From Halomonas halodenitrificans DSM 735 (GTDB taxonomy: Bacteria; Pseudomonadota; Gammaproteobacteria; Pseudomonadales; Halomonadaceae), in contig NZ_JHVH01000018.1 of NCBI RefSeq assembly GCF_000620045.1, positions 1 through 64,000 on the forward strand: a DNA stretch of 64,000 nt, given 5' to 3'. This document shows, in pieces, positions 17,903 through 26,147 of this stretch; positions within the stretch are counted from its first letter, which is position 1, and each line of letters begins with the position of its first letter. Position numbers and translations under genes: made by a program. Under the pieces are notes generated by a model. That model was not told where the DNA came from. It saw nothing but the letters and a program-made list of their open reading frames with translations, and did not search any database.

Positions 17903-18612
17903 GTGAATTGAGAATTTGGGCTGTTGTTGCTGCGCGATCAGGTTCAAAAGGGCTTCCAGGTAAAAATATTCGCCCTTTGGCGGGAAAGCCTCTGATTGGG
18001 CATGCGATTAAATTTGCCAATAATGCTGGCGTGTTTGAAAAAGTACTCTTATCAACAGATTCCGAAGAATATGCTGAAATAGGACGAAAGTATGGTGCTT
18101 GGGTGCCTTTCCTCAGAGGGGAAGAGGCTGCCCAAGATACCAGCATGGAAGAAGATGTGTTGGCTGATCTGAACAAAAAGCTTACACAGCATGGAATTGA
18201 GCCACCCGATATGTTGGTCTGGTTACGACCAACTTTTCCGTTTCGTTCAATCGGTGATCTTAATAAAGCAATCACTCTAATGTCTAATGATACTGACTCT
18301 GTCAGGTTGGTTACAGAAGGCGAACCCCGCTTATACGAAATTAAAAATAATTATCTAATGCCGCGTTTTGAAGATAGTGGTCGCTCTATGGTGAGGCGAC
18401 AGGAATTTCCTGCTGTTTATAAAGTCTTTCATACAGATATTTTCTGGTACCGTAATATTGTGAAAGGTGAGAAGTTCCTAGGTGACAGAGTACGAGCCGT
18501 ACCAGTTCATAAACTATGTGCTATGGATGTGGATGGTATCGAGGATTTTGAAATCATAGAAGCGTTAATGAATACCAATATGAAGCTTATTCAAGAGTAT
18601 ACGCATGAATAA
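17899..18612 (+). CDS. CMP-nonulosonate cytidylyltransferase (NeuA-like)
   Basis: The 237-residue protein is an acylneuraminate cytidylyltransferase, the enzyme that activates a nonulosonic acid with CTP to give the CMP-sugar donor. The nucleotide loop AARSGSKGLPGKNI, then PLAGKPLIGHAI, LLSTDSEEYAE and WLRPTFPFRS are in place, and MDVDGIEDFE near the C-terminus carries the metal-binding aspartates. The gene overlaps the NeuB-like gene by 4 bases (ATGA), so the pair is coupled. It completes a synthesis-and-activation set with the genes at 14,683-17,902. Which nonulosonic acid is made (sialic, legionaminic or another) cannot be told, since no neuC-, pse- or leg-type genes are seen. Confidence 0.88.
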   Translation: MSELRIWAVVAARSGSKGLPGKNIRPLAGKPLIGHAIKFANNAGVFEKVLLSTDSEEYAEIGRKYGAWVPFLRGEEAAQDTSMEEDVLADLNKKLTQHGIEPPDMLVWLRPTFPFRSIGDLNKAITLMSNDTDSVRLVTEGEPRLYEIKNNYLMPRFEDSGRSMVRRQEFPAVYKVFHTDIFWYRNIVKGEKFLGDRVRAVPVHKLCAMDVDGIEDFEIIEALMNTNMKLIQEYTHE

Positions 18613-18738
18613 GCCCATCACATTCATAAGGTCGCTGTTGGGCCGGTTTTTTGTTTCTGAGTAGGCTGACTGGCAGCACTGGGTGGCCAGCGAAGGTATT
18701 AGGGTACAGCAAAGTATTAAGGCGTTAACGGAGTAACC

Positions 18739-19731
18739 ATGCAGATTCTTGTAGTAGGCGGTGCCGGCTATATCGGCTCTCATATGGTCAAACAGCTGGG
18801 CCGGGCCGGCCATTCGGTGGTGGTGCTGGATATCCTCACCACCGGTTTTCGCGAGCTGGCCTGCCATGGTGAGCTGGTGGTGGGGGACCTGGCGGATACC
18901 GCACTGCTGGAAAGGCTGTTTGCCGAGCACCGCTTCGATGGGGTGATGCACTTTGCCGCGGCGAGCCTGGTGGGTGAGTCTATGCAGGACCCGGGCAAGT
19001 ACTATTGCAACAACGTGGCCAATACCCTCAACCTGCTGGAGGTGATGGTGCGCCACGAGGTGAAGCACTTCATCTTCTCCTCCACCGCGGCGACCTTCGG
19101 CGAGCCGGAGACTGTGCCTATCGACGAGGCGCACCCCCAGCGGCCCATCAATCCCTACGGCTCCAGCAAGTGGATGGTGGAGCGCCTGCTGCAGGACTTC
19201 CACGCTGCCCACGGCCTCCACTCGGTATGCCTGCGCTACTTCAATGCCTGCGGCGCAGACCCAGAAGGCGAGCTGGGTGAATGCCATGAACCGGAAACCC
19301 ACCTGATCCCGCTGATCCTGCAGGCGGCTTCTGGCCGGCGAGAATCGATCACCGTGTTCGGCCGCGACTACGCTACCGCGGATGGCACCTGCATTCGCGA
19401 CTATATCCATATCGAGGACCTGTGCAGCGCTCATGCCCTGGCACTGGGAGCCCTGGTGCAGGGCGAAAAACAGGGGGCACTGGCCTATAACCTGGGCAAT
19501 GGCCAAGGCTATTCCGTCCAGCAGGTGATCGAGGCGGTAGAACGTGTGGTGGCCGAGGATGGCCGCACGCTGAGAGTGGAGGAGGGCAGCCGCCGCCCCG
19601 GCGACCCGGCACAGCTGGTGGCCGATGCCACCCTGGCCCGGCGCGAGCTTGGCTGGCAGCCGCAGTATGCGGAGCTCGAGACCATCATCCGCCACGCCTG
19701 GGCGTGGGAGAAACGGCTGGCGGGGCTGTGA
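18739..19731 (+). CDS. galE: UDP-glucose 4-epimerase
   Basis: GalE interconverts UDP-glucose and UDP-galactose, or the N-acetyl forms, and supplies donors for polysaccharide synthesis. The 330-residue protein has the Rossmann loop GGAGYIGSHM, the catalytic SSTAATFG serine/threonine and the Tyr-Lys pair in NPYGSSKWM. The C-terminal half has VFGRDYATADGTCIRDYIHI, a GalE hallmark. ATG 18,739 follows a GGAG ribosome binding site about 8 bases upstream. The gene is GC-rich again after the AT-rich block 15.6-18.6 kb, so the 18.6-18.7 kb gap marks a composition border. It appears intact. Confidence 0.94.
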   Translation: MQILVVGGAGYIGSHMVKQLGRAGHSVVVLDILTTGFRELACHGELVVGDLADTALLERLFAEHRFDGVMHFAAASLVGESMQDPGKYYCNNVANTLNLLEVMVRHEVKHFIFSSTAATFGEPETVPIDEAHPQRPINPYGSSKWMVERLLQDFHAAHGLHSVCLRYFNACGADPEGELGECHEPETHLIPLILQAASGRRESITVFGRDYATADGTCIRDYIHIEDLCSAHALALGALVQGEKQGALAYNLGNGQGYSVQQVIEAVERVVAEDGRTLRVEEGSRRPGDPAQLVADATLARRELGWQPQYAELETIIRHAWAWEKRLAGL

Positions 19732-19905
19732 GGATCCTGCTGGTTCAACGCGATCAGCAATTAGAAGCCGCCTGACCCCAGGTTCCAACAAGCTTGACAG
19801 GCATCGAGCTGCTGCACGTACTCTTCTTCTCTTACTGTTGGTATTCTTTCTCTTTTAGGAGTGGTTCTTGACATCCCTCCGTATTATTTTTTATTTGGAT
19901 AAACC

Positions 19906-20850
19906 ATGCCTGATCGTGAATCATTGGTTAACAAGGGCGTTGTGAGCTTTGGCTCCAGAAGGGGCAGGGGGAGTGCCACATCGACAGATGTCAACCAGGT
20001 TGTTGTTATCGGCACGGCAAGGGGAGGGACCTCCTTGGTTGCCGGGGCTCTACATCACCTTGGTGTTTACTTAGGCGAAAAGTCATCTCCGCCGGTCTTT
20101 GAAGACGTCAGGCTTGCCAGGACCATCGAGAAGGGCTCCCTTGATGAGGCGAAGGATATCGTCAAAGAATATAGTGACCGTCACCCGGTTTTGGCCTTCA
20201 AGCGCCCGTCAGTCATCGATAATCTTTCTGTAATAGAGAAGGTGTTTGATTGTCCTCGTTATATTTTTGTATATAAGGATATTTTCTCGATCTCCAACAG
20301 GAATTCTATCTCCATGCTTACGGACGTGTTGCCGGGCATGGAAAGGGCCTTGAAGCAGTACCGGAATACCGTTTCCTTCTTGCGAGATGTCAACCCCGAG
20401 GCGCTGCTGGTTTCATACGAGAAGGCATTAAGATATCCGGAGCACTTTGTTGACCGTGTCATCGAGTTCTGTGGTATCTCTCCTACGCCAAAGCAGGTTG
20501 AAGCCGCCAGAAAATTCATCAATCCTGAGCCGAGGCAATATCTGGATGTCTCCAGGGTCACAAAGTCGCAAGGTCGGCTGGCGGGGGTTAAAGACCGGGT
20601 CGTGCATGGCTGGGCTCGCTATGTCCATCGTTCGGTGCACGCAGAGGTCAATATCCTGGTCAATGATGCTCTGGTGGCAAGGGTGGTGGCAGACCAGCCA
20701 CGACCGGATCTGGATAAAAGGTTTGGTCAAAGCTGCGCATTTTCATTTACGCTCCCCGAGGATATGGTGGTACAAAAGGGAGATAGTGTGCGGGCCCGAG
20801 TGTCGGACGATGTCCTTGACATTTCCAACTCACCCATCAAGCTGAGTTGA
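19906..20850 (+). CDS. Sulfotransferase-family protein with C-terminal GW module
   Basis: The 314-residue product starts with a basic tail and then VVVIGTARGGTSLVAGALH, a PAPS-binding loop of the sulfotransferase type; YIFVYKDIFSISNRNSISM fits the 3'-phosphate site (Lys instead of the common Arg, followed by a conserved Ser). Residues about 225-314 are not part of the enzyme core: they form the same GW module seen in the 3563 gene, with VVHGWARYV, VNDALVARVVADQ and RPDLDKRFG. The likely role is sulfation of a capsular sugar, with the module binding the chain. An isolated TTGACA at 19,794-19,799 might be part of a promoter, but the -10 box is poor. The next gene follows after 12 bases. Confidence 0.72.
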   Translation: MPDRESLVNKGVVSFGSRRGRGSATSTDVNQVVVIGTARGGTSLVAGALHHLGVYLGEKSSPPVFEDVRLARTIEKGSLDEAKDIVKEYSDRHPVLAFKRPSVIDNLSVIEKVFDCPRYIFVYKDIFSISNRNSISMLTDVLPGMERALKQYRNTVSFLRDVNPEALLVSYEKALRYPEHFVDRVIEFCGISPTPKQVEAARKFINPEPRQYLDVSRVTKSQGRLAGVKDRVVHGWARYVHRSVHAEVNILVNDALVARVVADQPRPDLDKRFGQSCAFSFTLPEDMVVQKGDSVRARVSDDVLDISNSPIKLS

Positions 20851-20862
20851 GCCAGATTTCAG

Positions 20863-21831
20863 ATGACGCCATTATATTTTATACATGTACCCAAGACGGC
20901 TGGGACAAGTTTCAGGATTGGTCTCGAGGAAACCTATGGCAGCGAAGCGATAGCGTATAACTATGGCTTGGATTCAAGAACCACTTCCAAGCTCTTTCTT
21001 TCTCAGGATGGCGGGTTGTTACGCGATTACTGGGTGCTGAAGCGGCGGCTGGAAGGCAAAGCGATAAAGGTAGTATCCGGCCATGTTAATGCCGGGCAAT
21101 ACATGCCCATCCTCGGTGTGATGAGGGCGCTGACCTTCCTACGCGACCCCCTGCAGCGCATGGCCTCCGAATATGCCCACTTCGTGCGCCACTACGAGTA
21201 CAAGGGTAGCTTCCACGACTTCTACTCTCGTCCCATCATGCATAACCGGCAAAGCAAGATCCTGCACGGTGTGGATGTCGAGGCCGTGGGCTTTGTCGGG
21301 CTGACCGAGCGCTATGTTGATAGCCTGAAGCTGCTCAACGCCCGCTATGGCATCGCGATTCCGCAGCGCGAGGATAATCGCGGCAAGAAAAGCCTGGATG
21401 CCGTGCATGAGATCTCCGCCGAGGACGAGGCCGAGCTGAAGCAACTGAACAAGCGTGATATTCGCCTGTATGAGCAGGCCGTGGCGCTGTTCGATCAGCG
21501 TTATCAGCTGCACCAAGACGGGAAGCCCTGGGCTCATGCGCGCTTGGTGGAGGTCAAGCCAGGGCGAATCGCCGGCTGGGCCTGGTGGGCGGGGGAGAGC
21601 GATGACCCTGTGGACGTGGAGGTATGGGTCAATGGCAAGCACCTGGAAGGCGTCTGCGCAGTGGAGTTGCGCCCGGGGCTGTGTCGGCTGCTGCCGCCGC
21701 GGGGGGGCTATGTGGGCTTTCATCTGCCGGTAAAACTCAAGCCCGGTGATCAGGTACAATGCCGCGTTTCCCTCACTGGCCAGTGGTTTCCGTTGAAGCC
21801 GCGTCGGGTACCGAAACCGGATGGAAGATGA
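20863..21831 (+). CDS. Sulfotransferase (Sulfotransfer_2-like) with C-terminal GW module
   Basis: The 322-residue product has the PAPS loop FIHVPKTAGTSFRIG at the very start and LTFLRDPLQRMASEYAHF with the 3'-phosphate-binding Arg and Ser, as in heparan-sulfate 2-O-type carbohydrate sulfotransferases. Residues about 225-322 form a GW module (RIAGWAWW, VEVWVNGKHLEGV, GYVGFHLPVKLKPGD). The module recurs in the 19,906 and 3563 proteins, so all three probably handle the same polymer. Its front is nearly the same as the remnant at 9765. The stop overlaps the next start by 4 bases (ATGA), coupling it to a glycosyltransferase. From about base 21,000 the gene becomes GC-rich. Confidence 0.8.
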   Translation: MTPLYFIHVPKTAGTSFRIGLEETYGSEAIAYNYGLDSRTTSKLFLSQDGGLLRDYWVLKRRLEGKAIKVVSGHVNAGQYMPILGVMRALTFLRDPLQRMASEYAHFVRHYEYKGSFHDFYSRPIMHNRQSKILHGVDVEAVGFVGLTERYVDSLKLLNARYGIAIPQREDNRGKKSLDAVHEISAEDEAELKQLNKRDIRLYEQAVALFDQRYQLHQDGKPWAHARLVEVKPGRIAGWAWWAGESDDPVDVEVWVNGKHLEGVCAVELRPGLCRLLPPRGGYVGFHLPVKLKPGDQVQCRVSLTGQWFPLKPRRVPKPDGR

Positions 21832-24137
21832 ACGCAAGGAATCGCAAACGCCTCGACAAGAGCTCGCACTGGCTGGCCCATGGCTTGAATGAAACCTTTC
21901 TGGCGCGCTTTCCGCTTGATCGGCTCACGCCTCACCACCAGTTGCTACCTGTAGACGCTCCGGGTTCGCGTTATGCGTGGCAGGCGACCGGTGACGACCC
22001 CCAGTTTCTGCTCAAGCGCGGACTGCCGCTGCCGGGCTGGCAGATGCTGGAGGTCGCCATGCAGCACGACCAGCCCAGCGCCGCGGTCAAGCTCTACCTG
22101 GATACCGGCAAGGGGTTAAACGAGGAGCTCTGCGTCTATTTGCCGCTGAAGAGCGGGCGAGTCACCAAGCGGCTGTTCTATGTGCCGCGGCGCTTGAAGG
22201 CCCTGCGCTTCGATCCTCTGGAGTGCGAGGGGCGCTTTACCATCACCCATCTGCGTATTGCTTGGCTGAGCCCCGGGTTTGCCCACGATCGCCTGGCCCA
22301 TCGCCTGGCCAATATGCACCACGAGTTTCGCGGCGTCACCAAGGCCGAGGTGCTGCCGTTGCTGAAACGCCAGGCGCGCGAGGCGGGGCGACACTGGCGC
22401 GAGTTTGCCCTTGAGCAATACGAAGCCACCTTCGAGCGACGTACCGCGCGCTATAGCTACCGTAAGTGGCTGGAGGGGCGCCGTGAGCTCACGACCGAGC
22501 GGGCACGCCGGGTGATCGACCAGCTGCCGCACACGCCGCTGATCTCGGTGCTGGTGCCGGTCTTCAATCCGCGCCTCGAGTGGTTACGCGAGTGTCTGGA
22601 TTCGGTGCTGGCACAGTCCTACCCGCACTGGCAGCTGTGCATTGTCGATGATGCCTCGACCGATCCCGAGGTGCGCCAGGTACTGGCCGAGTATGCCGAA
22701 CGGGATGCGCGCGTGCGGGTGGTGTTTCGCGAGGAGAATGGCAATATCTGCGCGGCCAGCAATAGCGCCCTGGAGCTGGTGGAGGGTGAGTTCGTGGCGC
22801 TGCTGGATCACGACGATACGCTCTCGCCGGGTGCGTTGTTTCGCGTGGCCCAGGCGTTGCACCGCCATCCGGATGCCGGTCTGCTGTATAGCGATGAAGA
22901 CAAGCTCAACGAGGCGGGCGAGCGCTTCGATCCGCACTTCAAGCCACAGTGGAACCCCGACCTGCTATTGGCCCAGAACTATATCTCGCACCTGGGGGTG
23001 TATCGTACCGGGCTGGTGCGCGAGGTGGGCGGGTTTCGTCAGGGCACCGAGGGCAGTCAGGATCACGACCTGGTGCTGCGTGTAACGGCACGCCTGCTGC
23101 CCGAGCAGATCGTGCATATTCCTCATGTGCTCTATCACTGGCGCGCCGCGGCGGGCTCCACGGCATTGGGTAGCGAGCAGAAAAGCTACACCACCGATGC
23201 CGGCCTGGTGGCGGTACGCGATCATCTGCGTGAACGGGTGCCCGAGGCTCGCGTCGAGGCCGGGCACTACCCCAATACCTATCGCGTGCGCTGGCCGCTA
23301 CCTAAGCGAGCACCGCTGGTGAGCCTGTTGATCCCCACCCGCGACCGGGTAGAGATCCTCAAGCCCTGTGTGGAGGCCATCCTCGAGCGCACCGACTATC
23401 CGCACTTGGAGGTGCTGATACTCGATAACCAGAGCGCCTGCACCGCCACCCTGGACTATATGCGTGATGTCTCGGCCCGCGACGAGCGGGTACGGGTGCT
23501 GCGCTGGAACGAGCCGTTCAACTACTCGGCGATCAATAACTACGGGGCGCTGTATGCCCGGGGTGAGATCCTGGGGTTGGTCAACAACGATATCGAGCCG
23601 ATCAATGCCGGCTGGCTGGACGAGATGGTGCGCCAGGCGTGTCGGCCGGAGATCGGCTGCGTGGGGGCCAAGCTCTATTACCCCAACGATACCGTGCAGC
23701 ACGCCGGGGTGATCCTGGGCATCGGCGGGGTGGCGGGGCACGCCCACAAATATTTCCACCGCAACGCGCCGGGCTATTTCACCCGTCTGCACCTGGTTCA
23801 CAACCTCTCTGCCGTCACGGGTGCCTGCCTGCTGATTCGCAAGGCGGTGTTCGAGGAGGTGGGGGGGCTCAACGAGGAGCACCTGCCCATCGCCTTCAAC
23901 GACGTCGACCTATGCCTCAAGGTGCGCGAGGCGGGTTATCGTAACCTATGGACCCCCTATGCCGAGCTCTATCACCATGAGTCGGTCTCTCGAGGTGCGG
24001 ATGACAGTTCCGCCAAGCGTGCCCGGGCCAATGGCGAGGCGGAATATATGCGGCGCACCTGGGGCAGGGAGTTGGATAATGACCCGGCCTATAACCCCAA
24101 TCTCACACTGGTGCATGAGGATTTTTCGTTGCGGTGA
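21828..24137 (+). CDS. Glycosyltransferase with two GT2 domains
   Basis: The protein is about 769 residues from ATG 21,828; a start at 21,759 would add 23 residues encoded over the previous gene. An N-terminal beta-rich domain (residues about 1-200) of unknown role is followed by a first GT2 domain (LISVLVPVFNPRLEWLRE, CIVDDASTD, ALLDHDDTLSPGAL) and a second one (LVSLLIPTRDRVEILKPC, LILDNQSAC, LGLVNNDIEPINAGWLDE, GACLLIRKAVFEEVGGLNEEHL), as in WbbL- or rhamnosyltransferase-like enzymes. It should add one or two kinds of sugar to a growing chain at the inner membrane. Both DxD-like sites (DHDD, NNDI) are kept. The acceptor and donor cannot be predicted. Confidence 0.88.
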   Translation: MNARNRKRLDKSSHWLAHGLNETFLARFPLDRLTPHHQLLPVDAPGSRYAWQATGDDPQFLLKRGLPLPGWQMLEVAMQHDQPSAAVKLYLDTGKGLNEELCVYLPLKSGRVTKRLFYVPRRLKALRFDPLECEGRFTITHLRIAWLSPGFAHDRLAHRLANMHHEFRGVTKAEVLPLLKRQAREAGRHWREFALEQYEATFERRTARYSYRKWLEGRRELTTERARRVIDQLPHTPLISVLVPVFNPRLEWLRECLDSVLAQSYPHWQLCIVDDASTDPEVRQVLAEYAERDARVRVVFREENGNICAASNSALELVEGEFVALLDHDDTLSPGALFRVAQALHRHPDAGLLYSDEDKLNEAGERFDPHFKPQWNPDLLLAQNYISHLGVYRTGLVREVGGFRQGTEGSQDHDLVLRVTARLLPEQIVHIPHVLYHWRAAAGSTALGSEQKSYTTDAGLVAVRDHLRERVPEARVEAGHYPNTYRVRWPLPKRAPLVSLLIPTRDRVEILKPCVEAILERTDYPHLEVLILDNQSACTATLDYMRDVSARDERVRVLRWNEPFNYSAINNYGALYARGEILGLVNNDIEPINAGWLDEMVRQACRPEIGCVGAKLYYPNDTVQHAGVILGIGGVAGHAHKYFHRNAPGYFTRLHLVHNLSAVTGACLLIRKAVFEEVGGLNEEHLPIAFNDVDLCLKVREAGYRNLWTPYAELYHHESVSRGADDSSAKRARANGEAEYMRRTWGRELDNDPAYNPNLTLVHEDFSLR

Positions 24138-24367
24138 GCCCGGCTGCGCCGGGAGCTGTACGCCTTTCCCTGCGGGAGCTGCAAGCCGTAAGCTATAGGC
24201 TGTAAGTGGTGGCTGAAGCTTGAAGAGCGTCGCTGCGCTCCTGGAAGCTGGAAGTAATCCCAAGCTCAGTATCGAGTGAGGGGTGAGGAGAGGCGGCTCA
24301 AGCTTGATTTATGCATTATTGTTAGTATTATTGTGTGTATAAATATATTGCTTTTGTGGAGGTGCGC
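24138..24367. repeat. Intergenic repeat: hairpin plus degraded heptamer units
   Basis: Directly after the glycosyltransferase stop comes a CCCGGC-TGC-GCCGGG hairpin, then units such as GCAAGCCGTAAGC and GGCTGTAAG (24,176-24,208), the pattern also seen at 26,865 and 29,650. The remainder, including an AT-rich leader at 24,310-24,350, probably carries the toxin-antitoxin promoter, though no clear boxes were found. Confidence 0.55.
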
Positions 24368-24655
24368 ATGGCTACTTTACTGGAACGCCCGGAGGATGCG
24401 GTCTCTGCTACGGCAATGGCGCGCGGTTTCAGCGCTCGGCTTAAAGAGATATCGGCCCGGGATACCGAGCGGCTGGTAATTTTCAAGGATAATCAGCCGG
24501 TTGCGGTGATGATGAATGTGCAGGCCTACCAGGAGCTTGTCGATGAGCTGGAAGAGCTTCGCATCGAAGCCGTCGCTCGTGATCGGCTGGCTAGTTACCA
24601 GGGCGACCAGGCCGTTTCCCATGAGGACATGCGTGCCCTGTTCGATGCTGATTGA
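24368..24655 (+). CDS. Antitoxin, Phd/YefM family
   Basis: The 95-residue protein is a type II antitoxin of the Phd/YefM kind. It has the N-terminal DNA-binding fold (AMARGFSARLKEISARD, then RLVIFKDNQPVAVMMNVQAYQELVDELEELR), which normally binds its own promoter, followed by a toxin-wrapping C-terminal helix. ATG 24,368 has a GGAG ribosome binding site; a start at 24,335 would add 11 residues without such a site. The toxin gene starts 3 bases after its stop. As in other such pairs, the antitoxin should neutralise the toxin and repress the operon. Confidence 0.88.
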   Translation: MATLLERPEDAVSATAMARGFSARLKEISARDTERLVIFKDNQPVAVMMNVQAYQELVDELEELRIEAVARDRLASYQGDQAVSHEDMRALFDAD

Positions 24656-24658
24656 CCC

Positions 24659-24946
24659 ATGAGGTGGCGCGTTATCTACCACCCGGAGGTTCAGAAGGAT
24701 CTTGCTCGCTTGGGCTCGGCCGCTGCGAAACGAATCCTCGATGTCATCGAGGGTCGGATACGTGATGGTGAGCCTGACAAGCTGGGCAAGCCTCTCCGTG
24801 GGGCCTTGTCTGGCTCCCGGCGAATCCGCACCGGGAATACACGAATCGTGTACCGGGTGGATGGAGAAGCAATCCAGGTGCTGATTGTCGCCGTGGGGGC
24901 GCGGCGTGATGAAGAGGCCTATAAGCTGGCTGACCGTCGACTATGA
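24659..24946 (+). CDS. Toxin, RelE/ParE family
   Basis: The 95-residue protein fits the RelE/ParE toxin superfamily: VIYHPEVQKDLARLGSAAAKRILDVIEGRI, then GKPLRGALSGSRRIRTGNTRIVYRVD and IQVLIVAVGARRDEEAYK. RelE members cut mRNA in the ribosome and ParE members poison gyrase; the basic GSRRIRTGNTRIVYRV strand is closer to RelE. It is paired with the antitoxin just upstream. Unusually, its stop codon overlaps the start of a glycosyltransferase gene by 4 bases (ATGA), so the toxin-antitoxin operon continues into the polysaccharide gene. Confidence 0.88.
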   Translation: MRWRVIYHPEVQKDLARLGSAAAKRILDVIEGRIRDGEPDKLGKPLRGALSGSRRIRTGNTRIVYRVDGEAIQVLIVAVGARRDEEAYKLADRRL

Positions 24947-25962
24947 GGCGGGAGCGTTGGCTGGTGCTAAGCGATGGGGCGCGGCCGACCGAGGATATTT
25001 ACTTTCTCGAGTCGGTCGCGCCCCTTCTGCGTTCAGAGGGTCACGATGTGGGGCGGCTGGATGTGCGGGGCTGGCGGTGGCGGCTGGCACGCTGGGTGTT
25101 GTCACGCCAGCTGGGGGCCAATCTGGTGCTGGCGCGGACACTGCCCGAGCACTCGCTGCGCTGGCTGGAGCGCGAACGAAGCCGGTTCGGCTGCATCCTC
25201 TATCTGATCGATGATGACCTGGCGGCGGCGGGGAGCGACGCTACCCTGCCGGATGCCTACCGAAGGCGCATGGCCCGGGCCGCTGCCCAGCAGCCCCGGC
25301 TCCTGGCGCTGGCCGATGAGGTGGTGGCCTGCAGCCCCTCGCTGGCCGAGCGGCTGCGGGAGTACCACGCCAAGGTGCGGGTGATGACGCCGCCGTTTAT
25401 CGCGCCGCTGCCATCGCTTGAGCATGTCACGCAGGGCCCGTCGGTCGAGCGGCCGTGGCGCCTCGGCTTCCATGGCACCCGGGCGCATCTGGCCGATCTC
25501 GAACATATCGCCCCGGCCCTCGAGGCCCTGCAGACAGAGCGGGAAGACACCGAACTCGAGCTGATGCTCGGTGAACACGCGCCGCCGGCGTTGGCGCGGC
25601 TGCCGAGAACCCGCTGCCCGACGCCGCTGGCCTGGCCGAAGTTCCGCGACTATCAGGCCGAGCGGCGGGTGCATATCGGCCTGGCACCGCTACTCGAGAC
25701 GCCGTTCAATCGCGGCAAGTCGTTGATCAAGTTCCTGGATATCGCGGCCATGGGCGGGGTAGGGGTCTATGCCAATCGCGCCCCCTATACCGAGATCGTC
25801 GAGCACGGCGTCAACGGCCTGCTGGTGGATGACGACCCCGATGAGTGGCGGCGCTGTTTACGCTGGCTGTTGGAACACCCGGGGGAGGCCCGCCGGATGG
25901 CCCATGCCGCCGCACAGACGGCGCGGCGGCATGTGTTGCGAGAGCCCAATATCGGCGATTAG
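24943..25962 (+). CDS. Glycosyltransferase, GT-B fold (GT1/GT4-like)
   Basis: The 339-residue protein has a short GT-B layout. The N-domain (RWLVLSDGARPTEDIYFLESV) is followed by the central LYLIDDDLAAAG and DEVVACSPSLAERLREY, and the C-domain has the donor site LGFHGTRAHLADLEHIAPAL and GLAPLLETPFNRGKSLIKFLDIAAMGGVGVYANRAPY. The pattern is typical of glycosyltransferases with nucleotide-sugar donors, acting on the cytoplasmic side. It starts inside the stop of the toxin gene. It ends in a repeat-containing gap before the cysH promoter. I would not name the sugar. Confidence 0.78.
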   Translation: MRRERWLVLSDGARPTEDIYFLESVAPLLRSEGHDVGRLDVRGWRWRLARWVLSRQLGANLVLARTLPEHSLRWLERERSRFGCILYLIDDDLAAAGSDATLPDAYRRRMARAAAQQPRLLALADEVVACSPSLAERLREYHAKVRVMTPPFIAPLPSLEHVTQGPSVERPWRLGFHGTRAHLADLEHIAPALEALQTEREDTELELMLGEHAPPALARLPRTRCPTPLAWPKFRDYQAERRVHIGLAPLLETPFNRGKSLIKFLDIAAMGGVGVYANRAPYTEIVEHGVNGLLVDDDPDEWRRCLRWLLEHPGEARRMAHAAAQTARRHVLREPNIGD

Positions 25963-26035
25963 AACTCGCCATCGCCCGATAAATCGGGCTTCCACACATC
26001 GCGCATCTGTGCGAATCGGTGCAGTCGAGACGACC

Positions 26036-26147
26036 ATAGGATCTCTTATATCTTTATTGGGTATAAAAAGATCAAAATATATTCTTTTCCAGTATTTTGG
26101 ATGGGCGTTACTCTAGCCATAACCCCATCGACCGAAAGGAATCACCC
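26036..26147 (+). promoter_or_regulatory. Probable cysH promoter region
   Basis: An AT-rich block of about 65 bases (26,036-26,100) stands out in GC-rich surroundings directly before cysH. It contains GGTATAAAAAG and AATATATT, which could give a -10 box, and cys-type promoters with CysB sites are often AT-rich in this way. No exact CysB site could be defined by eye. The ribosome binding site GAAAGGA is at 26,134-26,140. Confidence 0.4.

Noticed and set aside
19794..19822. TTGACA box as a promoter before the 19,906 gene
   Set aside because: No acceptable -10 hexamer stands at 16-18 bases; kept only as a remark.
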